Position numbers and translations under genes: made by a program
Part shown: positions 44,767-54,223 of the stretch, piece after piece
How positions within the stretch are numbered: position 1 is the stretch's first letter
Layout of the letters: every line of letters starts with the position of its first letter
Source of the DNA: JAJPKK01 sp963747835
Lineage (GTDB): Bacteria > Pseudomonadota > Alphaproteobacteria > Rhizobiales > Xanthobacteraceae
Reading direction: 5' to 3'
NCBI GenBank assembly: GCA_963747835.1
Contig: CAVVGO010000003.1
Span: 62,001 to 126,000 of the forward strand
DNA length: 64,000 nucleotides
Notes under the pieces: generated by a model
What the model was told of the DNA's origin: nothing
The model's input: the letters and a program-made list of their open reading frames with translations, nothing else
Database searches by the model: none

Positions 44767-45042
44767 ATGCCACGCGCTTTGAAGGATAGCGGGCGGATCG
44801 AGCTGCGACTTCGCCCCGAGGATAAGGCGACGCTGACTCGTGCAGCGACCATCAAGCGGCTCGATCTAACGGGCTACATCTTGGGTACCGTGCTGCCACA
44901 AGCCGAAGCCGACATCACCGAGGCGGAGCGGCTGATACTCTCGGAGCGCGATTCCCTGCGCATTCTCGATCTGCTTGAACACCCTCCGGCGGCCCCCAAA
45001 CGCCTAATACGTGCCGCGAAAGCTCGGTTCACCCTGCGGTGA
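44767..45042 (+). CDS. DUF1778 antitoxin (TacA-like)
   Basis: A 91-residue protein with an N-terminal ribbon-helix-helix (SGRIELRLRPEDKATLTRAA) and a C-terminal toxin-neutralising tail (LILSERDSLRILDLLEHPPAAPKRL). This is the DUF1778 arrangement of antitoxins paired with acetyltransferase toxins. GAGAGGAGG precedes the ATG. The stop overlaps the toxin start by four bases (GTGA). Confidence 0.88.
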   Translation: MPRALKDSGRIELRLRPEDKATLTRAATIKRLDLTGYILGTVLPQAEADITEAERLILSERDSLRILDLLEHPPAAPKRLIRAAKARFTLR

Positions 45043-45560
45043 CGGCTCTCGTCTGGCAGGAATCCCCGCTCGCGAAGCATCACGACCGCGCCTCGTTCGA
45101 CTGCACGGACGACAATCTCAACCTCTATCTGCAACGCTACGCCCGCCAAAACCACGACAGCGGCGGAGCCAAATGTTTCGTCGCGTCGCCGACCGACGCG
45201 CCGGGACACGTTCTTGGTTTCTATACGCTCAGTCCTGCTTCGATCGAATACGTTCGTGCCCCAGCGGTCGTGAAAAAGGGGCTCGCCCGCTACGACGTGC
45301 CCATGTTCCGTCTCGGACGTCTGGCCGTCGATAAGACCGTTCAAGGCCGCGGCGTGGGCGGGGCGTTGCTATTGTGCGCAGCGGATCGTTGCATCCGCGT
45401 CGCTAAGGATGTCGGGGGTGTTGCCATACTCATTGATGCCAAGAGTGACCGTGCCGCGCAATGGTATGCGGGCTACGGTGCATTGACGCTGCTTGACGCG
45501 CCGTTATCCCTCGTGCTGCCGCTCGCCGTTGCGGCCGAGGCGCTCAAGCGTGGGATGTGA
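45039..45560 (+). CDS. GNAT acetyltransferase toxin (TacT-like)
   Basis: A 173-residue GNAT protein. The acetyl-CoA loop is LAVDKTVQGRGVGGALL, and the QWYAGYG strand carries the conserved Tyr. The N-terminus has the FDCTDDNLNLYLQRYARQN motif common to TacT/AtaT-like toxins. Family toxins acetylate aminoacyl-tRNAs and block translation. The GTG start overlaps the antitoxin stop. The pair is probably an active type II toxin-antitoxin system. Confidence 0.88.
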   Translation: MTALVWQESPLAKHHDRASFDCTDDNLNLYLQRYARQNHDSGGAKCFVASPTDAPGHVLGFYTLSPASIEYVRAPAVVKKGLARYDVPMFRLGRLAVDKTVQGRGVGGALLLCAADRCIRVAKDVGGVAILIDAKSDRAAQWYAGYGALTLLDAPLSLVLPLAVAAEALKRGM

Positions 45561-45623
45561 CGGATAGTAAATTGTTGATGCTAGATACACGTTCGCAAGC
45601 TGACGGGGAAAGGCGCAACGTCC

Positions 45624-47783
45624 GTGACGCCCGAAGCCATAATATGTGACGCGAGGCCACCCACCTCGCCGCGTGCGGGGCTCGTGCCGGTCGGCCGGCT
45701 GCTGCGTCCGGCATCAATTGCCATCGTCGGCGTATCGTCCGAGCCAGGATCGTTCGGCGCCACCATGCTGTCGAGCCTCAAGAGCTTCGACTATGGCGGC
45801 GCGATCCATCTGGTGAGCCGCAACCGCAACGAGGTGTTCGGGCGGCCGTGCGTGCCGTCGATCGACGACTTGCCGATGGCTGTCGATCTCGCGGTGTTGT
45901 GCCTGCCGCGCGCCGGCGTGCTCGACGCGATCGCGGCGTGCGGGCGGCGGCGCATTGGCGGCGCGATCGTGTTCGCGGCGGGATTTGCGGAGACGGGCGA
46001 GGCCGGGCTCGCGGAGCAGGCGGCGATTGTCGAGGCGGCGCGCCGCTCGGGGGTCGCGGTGCTGGGACCGAACTGCCTCGGCTTCCTCAATCACGTGGAC
46101 GGCGTCGCGCTGTGCCTGTCGTTGCCGCAACCGCGGCGCGATAGCAATCCGTCCGTGGGATTCATTGCCCAGAGCGGCGCCATGATGCTCGCGACCGTCG
46201 ATGTGGTGCGGGCAAAGGGTATCGGGTTCACCCATGTGGTCTCGACCGGAAACGAGGCCGTCGTCGGGCTCGAGGATTTTCTCGCCGAACTGATCGATGA
46301 CGACGCGACGCGCGTCATCACGCTGTTTGTCGAGCAGATCCGGCGGCCGCGCGAATTCCTCGAACTTGCGGCGCGAGCGCGCGAACGCCGCAAGCCGATC
46401 GTGATGTTCCATTCCGGCCGCACCTCAGCGTCGCGCGCCGCGGCGCTGTCCCACACCGGTGCGCTGGCCGGCGATTTCAAGACCATGGCGGCGCTCACCG
46501 CGCACCAGGGTGTGATCCTGGTCGAAAGCTTCGACGAGTTGATCGATGTCGCGGATTTGCTGGTGCGGTTTCCGATCCCGCCGACGCAAGGCGTCGGTGT
46601 CGTTACCAATTCCGGCGCGTTTCGTGGCATCACGTTCGATGTCTGCAACGACGCCGGCCTCCACGTGCCGGCATTGTCGCAGCCGGTGATGGAACGGCTC
46701 GCCGCCCTGATGCCGTCGCTTGCCTTGACCGACAATCCGGTCGATGTCGGCACCCAGCTCATCCGCACGCCGGGACTGCTCGGCACAGCTACGCGGGCAT
46801 TGCTTGATGATCCCCATGTCGGCAGCGTGGTGGCGGCGATCGTGCTGGGGTCACGGCAGCAGGCGGTGGACAAGGCGCGCGCCGCCCGCGGCGTCATGCG
46901 CCATGCGGAAAAGCCGGTCGCCTTCGCGGCGATCGGCGGCGAGGCGGCGCCGCCGGAGTTTTTTGCCGAATTCGAGGACCATGCGGTCCCACTGTTCCGC
47001 TCGCCCGAGCCGGCGCTGCGGGCGATGGCGCGCATCACGAATTACGGCCTCGCGCTGCGCCACTGGGAGAGCCGCGCCGCGCATCGGGCCGCGCCCGCGT
47101 CGCCCGCGCCGCCCGCGTTGCCGGACCGTGGCACACTGCCGGAATACCTCGGCAAGGCTTATCTGGCGGCGCTCGGCATTCCGGTGCCGGACGGGGCGCT
47201 GGCCCGAAGCGCCGCCGACGCCGCCGCGATCGCGGCCCGGATCGGCTTTCCGGTCGCTCTCAAGGCGCAGGCCAGGGACCTGGCGCACAAGAGCGACGCC
47301 GGTGGCGTCGTCCTGGGCATCGCCGATGCTGGCGCCCTGCGGGCGACTTACGACCGGCTCCATGCGACGCTCGCCGCGGCCCGCCCGGACGTGCGGCTCG
47401 ACGGCGCGCTGGTCGAGCGCATGTCGCCGCCCGGCATCGAGATGATCGTAGGCGCGCGGCGCGATCCCGACTGGGGGCCGGTGGTGGCGGTCGGTTTCGG
47501 CGGCGTGCTGGTGGAAATCCTCGATGACGTGCGCCTGATGGCACCGGATGTGAGCGAAGACGACATCCTGCGCGAATTGGGCCGGTTGCGCGGCGCAAAG
47601 CTCCTCGCCGGCGTGCGCGGTGCGCCGCCGGCCGACGTCGTGGCGCTGGCCGCGATCGTTGCCAAGGTGGCGGCGCTGATGCGCGATACGCCGGACCTGA
47701 TCGAGATCGACCTCAACCCGGTGATGGTCTACACCCGCGGCAAGGGCGCCTGCGCCCTCGACGCGTTGGTGGTGTCGCGGTGA
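45624..47783 (+). CDS. NDP-forming acyl-CoA synthetase (acetate-CoA ligase family)
   Basis: A 719-residue fused enzyme. An N-terminal CoA-binding domain (ASIAIVGVSSEPGSFG) is followed by the succinyl-CoA-ligase-like domain with LGPNCLGFLNH and the phospho-His loop ALSHTGALAGD. A C-terminal ATP-grasp domain begins near residue 495 and contains GFPVALKAQARDLAHKSDAGGV and EIDLNPVMVY. This alpha-beta fusion makes an acyl-CoA from acid, ATP and CoA, or the reverse. The start codon is GTG. Substrate acid unknown. Downstream is the PQQ dehydrogenase cluster, convergent. Confidence 0.85.
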   Translation: MTPEAIICDARPPTSPRAGLVPVGRLLRPASIAIVGVSSEPGSFGATMLSSLKSFDYGGAIHLVSRNRNEVFGRPCVPSIDDLPMAVDLAVLCLPRAGVLDAIAACGRRRIGGAIVFAAGFAETGEAGLAEQAAIVEAARRSGVAVLGPNCLGFLNHVDGVALCLSLPQPRRDSNPSVGFIAQSGAMMLATVDVVRAKGIGFTHVVSTGNEAVVGLEDFLAELIDDDATRVITLFVEQIRRPREFLELAARARERRKPIVMFHSGRTSASRAAALSHTGALAGDFKTMAALTAHQGVILVESFDELIDVADLLVRFPIPPTQGVGVVTNSGAFRGITFDVCNDAGLHVPALSQPVMERLAALMPSLALTDNPVDVGTQLIRTPGLLGTATRALLDDPHVGSVVAAIVLGSRQQAVDKARAARGVMRHAEKPVAFAAIGGEAAPPEFFAEFEDHAVPLFRSPEPALRAMARITNYGLALRHWESRAAHRAAPASPAPPALPDRGTLPEYLGKAYLAALGIPVPDGALARSAADAAAIAARIGFPVALKAQARDLAHKSDAGGVVLGIADAGALRATYDRLHATLAAARPDVRLDGALVERMSPPGIEMIVGARRDPDWGPVVAVGFGGVLVEILDDVRLMAPDVSEDDILRELGRLRGAKLLAGVRGAPPADVVALAAIVAKVAALMRDTPDLIEIDLNPVMVYTRGKGACALDALVVSR

Positions 47784-47807
47784 ACGATAAATCGTCCGGT
47801 CGCCGCA

Positions 47808-49538
47808 TCACAATCCGAACACGTACAGCACCGTGGCGCTGCGCTGGTCGTTGAGCTCCGGTGTCAGCAGCAGCTTGGTTCGCGACGTCGGGCTCGGCCC
47901 CGATGCGATCGCGAGGTATTGCTTGCCGTTGACCTCGAAGGTCATCGGCGGCGCGCCAAAGCCCGAGCCGACATTGATCTTCCACAGTTCGTCGAGCGTT
48001 GAATCGTCGTAGGCTGCAATGGTGCCGTCCATGAGGGCGACGAACACGAGGCCGCCTGCGGTCGCGAGCGCGCCCGAGTAGTTCGGGTAGGCAAGATGGA
48101 GGCTCTTCTTGATCTCCATCGTTACCGGATCGACCGCCGTCAGGTTGCTTTCGTAGCGGCCGTCGAGCTTGTAGCCGCCGCCGGTGCGCTTGAACCAGCC
48201 GGGCTCGCGCTGGACCAATGCGCTGTCGTTGGTGACGAATTCGCACGCCGTCATGGCGGGAATGTAGAGGAGCTGCGTCTTCGGGCTGTAGGCCGACGGA
48301 AAGTAGTTGTTGCCGCCGGTGCGATTGGGACAGACCTTCTTCACCGGATTTGCAGAAGTCGGATCGGCAAGGCCCGAATAGGTCTGCACGTCCTTGCCGG
48401 GATCGTAGTCGATCGGCTTGCCGGTCTTCTGGTCGATGCCCTTGGTCCAGTTCACTTCCATGTAGGGCTTGGCACCCACCATCTCACCGTTGTGGCGGTC
48501 CATGGTGTAGAGGAAGCCGTTGCGCGCCGAATGGGTGACGAGCTTGCGCGGCTCTCCGTTGACGGTGCGCTCGATCAGGATGTGGGTGCCGACCTCGTCG
48601 AAATCCCACATGTCGCCGGGCGTGAACTGGAAGTACCAGTTCATCTTGCCGTTGTCTGGGTCCCACGACACCACGCTGTTGGTGAACAAATTGTCGCCGG
48701 GCCGGGCGCGCGCATCCATCATCGGCACCGGATTGCCGACGCCCCACAGGGTTTGGTTGGTGTCGGGATCGTAAGTGCCGGTCACCCACACGGCGCCGCC
48801 GCCGGTCTGCCAGGCGTTGGTCTTGTCTTTCCAGGTCTCGCTGCCGGGCTCGCCGGGCGCCGGAACCGTGTACTTGCGCCACAGCAGCTTGCCGGTCGCG
48901 GCATCGAGTGCCGCCACCCAGTCGCGCGCGCCGGCGTCGCCGCCCGACGCGCCGATCACGATCTTGTCCTTGATGGCGAGCGGCGCCCCGGTGACGGTGA
49001 TGCGGTCGCCGTCGGAAACGTTGGTTTCCCAGACGATCTTACCGGTGCCTTTGTCGGTGGCGATGACGCGGGCCGGCGCGCTTGCCCCGGAGATCACGAG
49101 ATTGCCCCAGAATGCGGCGCCGCGGTTGGCGACCTGCTTCTCCTGCTTGGGATCCATGCGCCAGACGATGCGGCCGACATCACCGGCGGTGGCGTCGATC
49201 TTGTAGACCACGCTCCAGGAATCCGTGAGGTAGAGGAATCCATCCTCGGCGAGCGGCGTTGCCTCGATGAACTCCTTGCCGCTGGTGCCGGCGATCGGCA
49301 CCGCATAGGCGAGCTTGAGGCCCTTGACGTTGGCCTTGTTGATGCGCGCGAGCGGCGAGAACCGCTGGCCGTCATAGCTGCGGTGATTCATCAGCCAGTT
49401 CTGCGGCTCCTTGTCGGGATTGAGGAGCCGCTCCGGCGTCACGTCGGCGGCCATGGCGGGGCAGGCCAGTATGCTGCTCGCGAGAAGCAGCGCGGTGCCG
49501 GCAAGCAGGGCGGCGTCAAAGTGATTCCGTCTTGTCAT
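47808..49538 (-). CDS. PQQ-dependent dehydrogenase, methanol/ethanol family, copy 1
   Basis: A 576-residue periplasmic quinoprotein. A signal peptide (SSILACPAMA-AD) precedes the eight-bladed propeller, with Trp-docking repeats such as LLWRKYTVPAPG. The metal and catalytic site aligns as Asp201 (GASGGDAG), Asn269 (VGNPVP), Asp312 and Asp314 (MWDFDEVG). The Asp-x-Asp pair is the hallmark of lanthanide-dependent XoxF/PedH-type enzymes. The usual Glu of the calcium/lanthanide site is Asp201 here. The vicinal Cys-Cys disulfide of MxaF is absent. It oxidises an alcohol; which one is unknown. Last of three tandem copies, with no cytochrome or PQQ genes beside it. Confidence 0.85.
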   Translation of the reverse strand: MTRRNHFDAALLAGTALLLASSILACPAMAADVTPERLLNPDKEPQNWLMNHRSYDGQRFSPLARINKANVKGLKLAYAVPIAGTSGKEFIEATPLAEDGFLYLTDSWSVVYKIDATAGDVGRIVWRMDPKQEKQVANRGAAFWGNLVISGASAPARVIATDKGTGKIVWETNVSDGDRITVTGAPLAIKDKIVIGASGGDAGARDWVAALDAATGKLLWRKYTVPAPGEPGSETWKDKTNAWQTGGGAVWVTGTYDPDTNQTLWGVGNPVPMMDARARPGDNLFTNSVVSWDPDNGKMNWYFQFTPGDMWDFDEVGTHILIERTVNGEPRKLVTHSARNGFLYTMDRHNGEMVGAKPYMEVNWTKGIDQKTGKPIDYDPGKDVQTYSGLADPTSANPVKKVCPNRTGGNNYFPSAYSPKTQLLYIPAMTACEFVTNDSALVQREPGWFKRTGGGYKLDGRYESNLTAVDPVTMEIKKSLHLAYPNYSGALATAGGLVFVALMDGTIAAYDDSTLDELWKINVGSGFGAPPMTFEVNGKQYLAIASGPSPTSRTKLLLTPELNDQRSATVLYVFGL

Positions 49539-49565
49539 GGTGTTTCTCCCGATTCGGTGTTTCGG

Positions 49566-49670
49566 CGTCATGCCCGTGCTTGTCATTTCGCTTATCATGG
49601 GCATCTACGTCTTGCTTAGCGACCTCGCCGCGAGGAAGGCGTGGATGGCCGGGACAAGCCCGGTCGAGAC
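49566..49670. repeat. paired REP-like palindrome, family B
   Basis: A diverged copy of the element at 33624-33715: GTCATGCCCGTGCTTGTC, ATCTACG, then CGTGGATGGCCGGGACAAGC. It sits in the gap between PQQ dehydrogenase copies 1 and 2. Confidence 0.65.
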
Positions 49671-49688
49671 GATGTTTGAAAAGCGCCT

Positions 49689-51401
49689 CTACAGCGCGAA
49701 GACATAGAGCACGGTCGCGTTGCGCATCTCCTTGAGTTCCGGCGTGTTCATGAGCTTGGCCTTGGCGACCGCGCTCGGTCCCGACGTGATCGCCACATAC
49801 TGCTTGCCATTGACCTCGAAGGTCATCGGCGGCGCCGTGAAGCCGGTGCCGACATTGGTCTTCCACAATTCGTCGAGCGTGGTGTCGTCGAATGCCGCGA
49901 GTGTGCCATCAAGGAGGCCGAGGAAAACCAATCCGCCGCCGGTCGCGAGCGTGCCGGAATAATTCGGGTAGCGCAGGTGGGCGTTCTTCTTGATTTCGCC
50001 GGTCAACGGATCGACGGCGGTCAGGTTGCTCTCGAAGCGCTCGTCGGTAGTGAAGAGACCGCCGTTCCAGCCCCGTTGCGCGTTGTGCTTCTCGCGGTCG
50101 ATCGCTACCGCGACGCACGCCGTCATGGCCGGGATGTAGAGGAGCTTGGTGTTGCGGCTGTACGACGACGGCCAGTAATTGTTGCCGCCGGCGATCGACG
50201 GGCAGACTTTCTTCAGCGGTTCGTTCGGATTGAGGTTGCCTACGCCCGCATAGGTTTGGATGTCCTTGCCTGCGTCGTAGTCGAGCGGCTTGCCGGTCTT
50301 CTGGTCGATGCCCTTGGTCCAGTTGACGTTGTCCATGTAGGGCTTGGCGCCGACCATCTGGCCGTTATGACGGTCCATCGTATAAAGGTAGCCGTTGCGC
50401 GCCGAATGGGTGATGAGCTTGCGCGGCTGTCCGGCGACGTCGCCGTCGATCAGGATGTGGGTGCCGACCTCGTCGAAGTCCCACATGTCGCCCGGCGTGT
50501 ACTGGAAGTACCAGTTCATCTTGCCGGATTCCGGATCCCAGGAAATCGCGCTGTTGGTGTAGAGATTGTCACCCGGGCGGTAGAACGGGTCGAACATCGG
50601 AACCGGATTGCCGGTGCCCCAGATGGTCTGGTTGGTATCGGGATCATAAGTGCCGGTCACCCACACGGCGCCGCCGCCGGTTTGCCACGCATTGTTGGCG
50701 CCCTTCCAGGTTTCGCTGCCGGGCTCACCCGGCGCCGGGATGGTGAACTTGCGCCACAGCACGGTGCCGGTCGCGGCGTCGAGGCCGGCGATCCAGTCGC
50801 GCACGCCGCTGTCGCCGCCCGAGGCGCCGACGATGATCTTGTCCCTGAGGGCGAGCGGGGCTGCCGTAATGCGCGTCTCGGACTGGCCAAACACCATGTT
50901 GGTCTGCCACACCACCTTGCCGGTGTCCTTGTCGGTGGCAACGAGACGGGCCGGCCAGTTGGCCGGCGAGATGACGAGATTGCCCCAGAACGCGGCGCCG
51001 CGGTTGGTGCCCTGCTTTTCCTGCTTGGGGTCCATGCGCCACACGACACGGCCGACGTCGCCCGAGGTGCCGTCGATCTTGTAGAGCACACCCCAGGAAT
51101 CCGTGATGTAGAGGAAGCCGTTTTCGACCAGCGGCGTCGCCTCGTTCCACTCGTTGCCGCCGACGCCGCCGAGCGGGACCGCATACGCGAGCCGAAGGTT
51201 CTTGACGTTGCCCTTGTTGATGCGGGTGAGCAGCGAATAGCGCTGGCCGTCATAGGTGCGGTGATTCATCAGCCAGTTTTGCGGCTCCTTGTCGGGATTG
51301 AGCAGCCGTTCGGGCGTCACCTCGGCTGCAAATGCCGGCAATACGGCCGCCAGCATGCCCACGGCAAAAAGTGAGGTGCGAAAGCGATAGCGTCGCGTCA
51401 T
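49689..51401 (-). CDS. PQQ-dependent dehydrogenase, methanol/ethanol family, copy 2
   Basis: A 570-residue paralogue with its own signal peptide (VLPAFA-AE). The site residues are Asp197 (GASGGDSG), Asn265 (TGNPVP), Asp308 and Asp310 (MWDFDEVG). It is closest to copy 3 in the C-terminal third (HNAQRGWNGGL, ADP-type repeats), while copy 1 is different there (VQREPGWFKRTGG). GGGGGAACATC precedes the ATG. Probably expressed from the same region as copies 1 and 3; no promoter could be assigned. Confidence 0.85.
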   Translation of the reverse strand: MTRRYRFRTSLFAVGMLAAVLPAFAAEVTPERLLNPDKEPQNWLMNHRTYDGQRYSLLTRINKGNVKNLRLAYAVPLGGVGGNEWNEATPLVENGFLYITDSWGVLYKIDGTSGDVGRVVWRMDPKQEKQGTNRGAAFWGNLVISPANWPARLVATDKDTGKVVWQTNMVFGQSETRITAAPLALRDKIIVGASGGDSGVRDWIAGLDAATGTVLWRKFTIPAPGEPGSETWKGANNAWQTGGGAVWVTGTYDPDTNQTIWGTGNPVPMFDPFYRPGDNLYTNSAISWDPESGKMNWYFQYTPGDMWDFDEVGTHILIDGDVAGQPRKLITHSARNGYLYTMDRHNGQMVGAKPYMDNVNWTKGIDQKTGKPLDYDAGKDIQTYAGVGNLNPNEPLKKVCPSIAGGNNYWPSSYSRNTKLLYIPAMTACVAVAIDREKHNAQRGWNGGLFTTDERFESNLTAVDPLTGEIKKNAHLRYPNYSGTLATGGGLVFLGLLDGTLAAFDDTTLDELWKTNVGTGFTAPPMTFEVNGKQYVAITSGPSAVAKAKLMNTPELKEMRNATVLYVFAL

Positions 51402-51430
51402 GATGTTCCCCCGATTTTATGGTTGGGAGT

Positions 51431-51487
51431 CTTGCCCGCGCTTGTCGCGGGCATCTACGTTCTGCTCGGCGATTTCCGCCTATGACG
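51431..51487. repeat. partial REP-like palindrome, family B
   Basis: CTTGCCCGCGCTTGTCGCGG followed by GCATCTACG, the left half of the family B element, between PQQ dehydrogenase copies 2 and 3. The right half is missing. Confidence 0.55.
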
Positions 51488-51503
51488 GCCGATCAAACAG
51501 CCC

Positions 51504-53207
51504 CTACAGGCCGAAGACATAAAGCACGGTGGCGTTGCGCTGCTCCTTCAACTCCGGCGTATTGACGAGCCGCGACTTCGCTGCCGCGCTGGGACCGGAC
51601 ACGATCGCCACATATTGCTTGCCGTTGACCTCGAACGTCATTGGGGGGGCCGAAAAGCCCGAACCCACATTGGTTTTCCACACCTCGTCGAGCGTGGTGT
51701 CGTCAAAGGCCGCGACGGTGCCGTCCAGCAGCCCGAGGAAGATCAGACCGCCGCCGGTCGCCAGCGTGCCGGAATAGTTCGGGTAGCGCAGATGCACGTT
51801 CTTCTTGATCTCGCCGGTAAGCGGATCGACGGCGGTCAGGTTGCTTTCAAAGCGCTCGTCGGTCTGGCTGAGGCCGCCGTTCCAGCCCCGTTGCGCGTTG
51901 TGCTTCTCGCGGTCGATGGTGACGGTCACGCAGGCGGTCAGCGCCGGGATGTACAGGAGCTTGGTCTTGGGGCTGTAGGAGGACGGCCAATAATTGTTGC
52001 CGCCCGCCTGTGAAGGGCAGACCTTCTTGAGCGCGGCGCCCGGAACCACATTGCCGACGCCCGCGTAGGTCTGGATCTCTTTGCCGGGATCGTAGTCGAC
52101 CGGCTTGCCGGTCTTCTGGTCGATGCCCTTGGTCCAATTGACCTCCATGTAGGGTTTCGCCAGCACGGTCTGGCCGTTGAACCGGTCCATTGTGTAGAGG
52201 AAGCCGTTGCGCGCCGAGTGGGTGATCAGCTTGCGCGCCTGGCCGGCGATCTGGCCATCGATCAGGATATGGGTCCCGGCCTCGTCGTAGTCCCACATGT
52301 CTCCCGGGGTGAACTGGAAATACCAATTCATCTTGCCGGTGTCGGGGTTCCACGAAATTGCGCTGTTGGTGTAGAGATTATCTCCGGGGCGTTGGAACGG
52401 ATCGAACATCGGGACCGGATTGCCGGTGCCCCAGATGGTCTGGTTGGTATCGGGGTCATAGGTGCCGGTGACCCACACGGCGCCGCCGCCGGTCTGCCAT
52501 GCATTGGTGTTGCCCTTCCAGGTCTCGCTGCCGGGCTCGCCGGGCGCCGGAATGATGAAGCGGCGCCACGCCAGCTTGCCGGTCGCCGCGTCGAGCGCGC
52601 CGATCCAATCGCGTACGCCGCTATCCCCGTTGGCGGCGCCGACCACGATCTTGTCCTTGATGGGGAGCACCGCCGACGTGAAGGTCACGTCGGGCGTATC
52701 CGGGAACGAGGTTTCCCACACCACCTTGCCGGTGTCCTTGTTGGTCGCGACGATCCGCGGCGCGATGCCGGCGCCGGTGATCACCAGATTGCCCCATAGG
52801 GCGGCGCCGCGGTTGCGCTGCTGGCGCTCCTGCTTGGGGTCCATCCGCCATACGATGCGGCCGACGCTGCCTGAGGTGCCGTCGATCTTGTAGAGCACGC
52901 CCCAGGAGTCCGTGACGTAGAGGAAGCCGTCCTCCGCAAGCGGCGTCGCCACCGAATATTCGTTGCCGGCGCCGCCGCCGAGCGGGACCGCGTAGGCTAG
53001 CTTGAGGTTCTTGATGGTATCCCGGTTGATGCGGGCGAGCGGCGAATAGCGCTGGCCGTCATAGCTGCGGTGATTCATCAACCAGTTCTGCGGCTCCTTG
53101 TCGGGATTGAGGAGCCGCTCCGGCGTCACGTCGGCGGCCATGGCGGGGCAGGCCAGTATGCTGCTCGCGAGCAACGCGGTGTGGATCGAGACCAGGCGTC
53201 TTGCCAT
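51504..53207 (-). CDS. PQQ-dependent dehydrogenase, methanol/ethanol family, copy 3
   Basis: A 567-residue paralogue, first in transcription order. The signal peptide is nearly the same as in copy 1 (SSILACPAMA-AD). The site residues are Asp195 (AANGDSG), Asn263 (TGNPVP), Asp306 and Asp308 (MWDYDEAG). The neighbour of the first Asp reads A-A-N-G rather than A-S-G-G, so the cofactor pocket is slightly changed. ATG 53207 has GGGAGG five bases upstream. The adjacent XRE-type gene on the same strand could regulate the cluster. Confidence 0.85.
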   Translation of the reverse strand: MARRLVSIHTALLASSILACPAMAADVTPERLLNPDKEPQNWLMNHRSYDGQRYSPLARINRDTIKNLKLAYAVPLGGGAGNEYSVATPLAEDGFLYVTDSWGVLYKIDGTSGSVGRIVWRMDPKQERQQRNRGAALWGNLVITGAGIAPRIVATNKDTGKVVWETSFPDTPDVTFTSAVLPIKDKIVVGAANGDSGVRDWIGALDAATGKLAWRRFIIPAPGEPGSETWKGNTNAWQTGGGAVWVTGTYDPDTNQTIWGTGNPVPMFDPFQRPGDNLYTNSAISWNPDTGKMNWYFQFTPGDMWDYDEAGTHILIDGQIAGQARKLITHSARNGFLYTMDRFNGQTVLAKPYMEVNWTKGIDQKTGKPVDYDPGKEIQTYAGVGNVVPGAALKKVCPSQAGGNNYWPSSYSPKTKLLYIPALTACVTVTIDREKHNAQRGWNGGLSQTDERFESNLTAVDPLTGEIKKNVHLRYPNYSGTLATGGGLIFLGLLDGTVAAFDDTTLDEVWKTNVGSGFSAPPMTFEVNGKQYVAIVSGPSAAAKSRLVNTPELKEQRNATVLYVFGL

Positions 53208-53305
53208 CAATGCCTCCCTTGCGATTTCGCCCCGCTCGTTACGACGGCGGCCTTTTGGGAGTTTACATCACCCGGACGGCCATGTCCGCAGGGTTGCGGC
53301 GGGGG

Positions 53306-54181
53306 TTATTTGCCGATCATTTCGCGCATCACGCGGACCGCCGCGGCACCCTTCAGGGCCCGGCGCCACAAATCCTTGGCCATCTTGTCATGCAGCGCGA
53401 GCGCTTCCGGCGCCGACGTGATCATCGCCACACCGACCCGGATGTTGGGCTGCTCGCCAAGCCGGAACGGCGACAGCGCCAGTACCTGGCGGTCCGGCTG
53501 ACGGAAAAGCTGGAAGCTCGCATGGGGCAGCGTGTCCGGCACGATGCCGATCTGCACGCCGATCGGCTCATCCGCCATCAGGGCGACGAAGTGCTCGGCT
53601 TCGGCGCGGGCGAGCGCCTGGCGTTCGCGCCGCACCTTGTCGGCGAGGTCGAGCCGTCCGACGAGGCCGTTGCGCAGGAAGTGCTGCATCTCGGCGGCCG
53701 AGATCAGGTTGACGATGCCGGGCTGGCGGCGGCGATAGGCGTCCTTGCGCTGGTGCAGCACCGCCATCACCTCGTCGACCTGGGCGAGCGCGCGCTTGCG
53801 GCCGTCCGCTGAGTCCGGGATGCTCTCGCGCAGGATTTCGGCGAGCGCCCGGTCGAAGCCGTCGGAGGCGAGCAGGTAGGAGATCGGGCCCGCCAGCACG
53901 ATGATGTGCTCGGAGGTCTCTTCGATCTGGCGCATGCGCTCGAAATAGGCGACCGCCGAGCCGATGTATTCGACCCCGACCCCGAGCAGCGTCGGCACCG
54001 ACACGCCGAGCAGGTCGGCGAGTTTTTCCAGCGTTTCGATCTTGGCGAGTTCGCCCTTCTCGAACCGGTAGAGCGCGGTGCGCGAAATACCGAGACGGTC
54101 GGCGATCTCGTCGGCGCTCAGCCCGGAGCCGAGCCGGAACGCCTTGAGCCGGTTACCGATGTCGTCGAAGCGGATCGCCAT
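53306..54181 (-). CDS. XRE-family regulator with C-terminal sensor-like domain
   Basis: A 291-residue protein. An N-terminal Cro/C1-type helix-turn-helix (residues about 9-62, SADEIADRLGISRTALYRFEKG) is followed by a long domain of unknown ligand (YIGSAVAYFERMRQIEET, PISYLLASDGFDRALAEIL). The C-terminal part (DEPIGVQIGIVPDTLPHASF) looks like a small-molecule sensor. It lies 99 bases upstream of PQQ dehydrogenase copy 3, same strand. Control of the dehydrogenases is a guess from position. Confidence 0.8.
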   Translation of the reverse strand: MAIRFDDIGNRLKAFRLGSGLSADEIADRLGISRTALYRFEKGELAKIETLEKLADLLGVSVPTLLGVGVEYIGSAVAYFERMRQIEETSEHIIVLAGPISYLLASDGFDRALAEILRESIPDSADGRKRALAQVDEVMAVLHQRKDAYRRRQPGIVNLISAAEMQHFLRNGLVGRLDLADKVRRERQALARAEAEHFVALMADEPIGVQIGIVPDTLPHASFQLFRQPDRQVLALSPFRLGEQPNIRVGVAMITSAPEALALHDKMAKDLWRRALKGAAAVRVMREMIGK

Positions 54182-54223
54182 GGGGCTAACTTACTGCCTC
54201 TAACCGTTCGATCCAAATCCGCG

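Noticed and set aside
47808..53207. Calling the PQQ dehydrogenases XoxF methanol dehydrogenases
   Set aside because: They have the Asp-x-Asp pair but lack the family Glu at the metal site and the vicinal Cys pair, and no xoxG/xoxJ partners are present. The broader name was kept.
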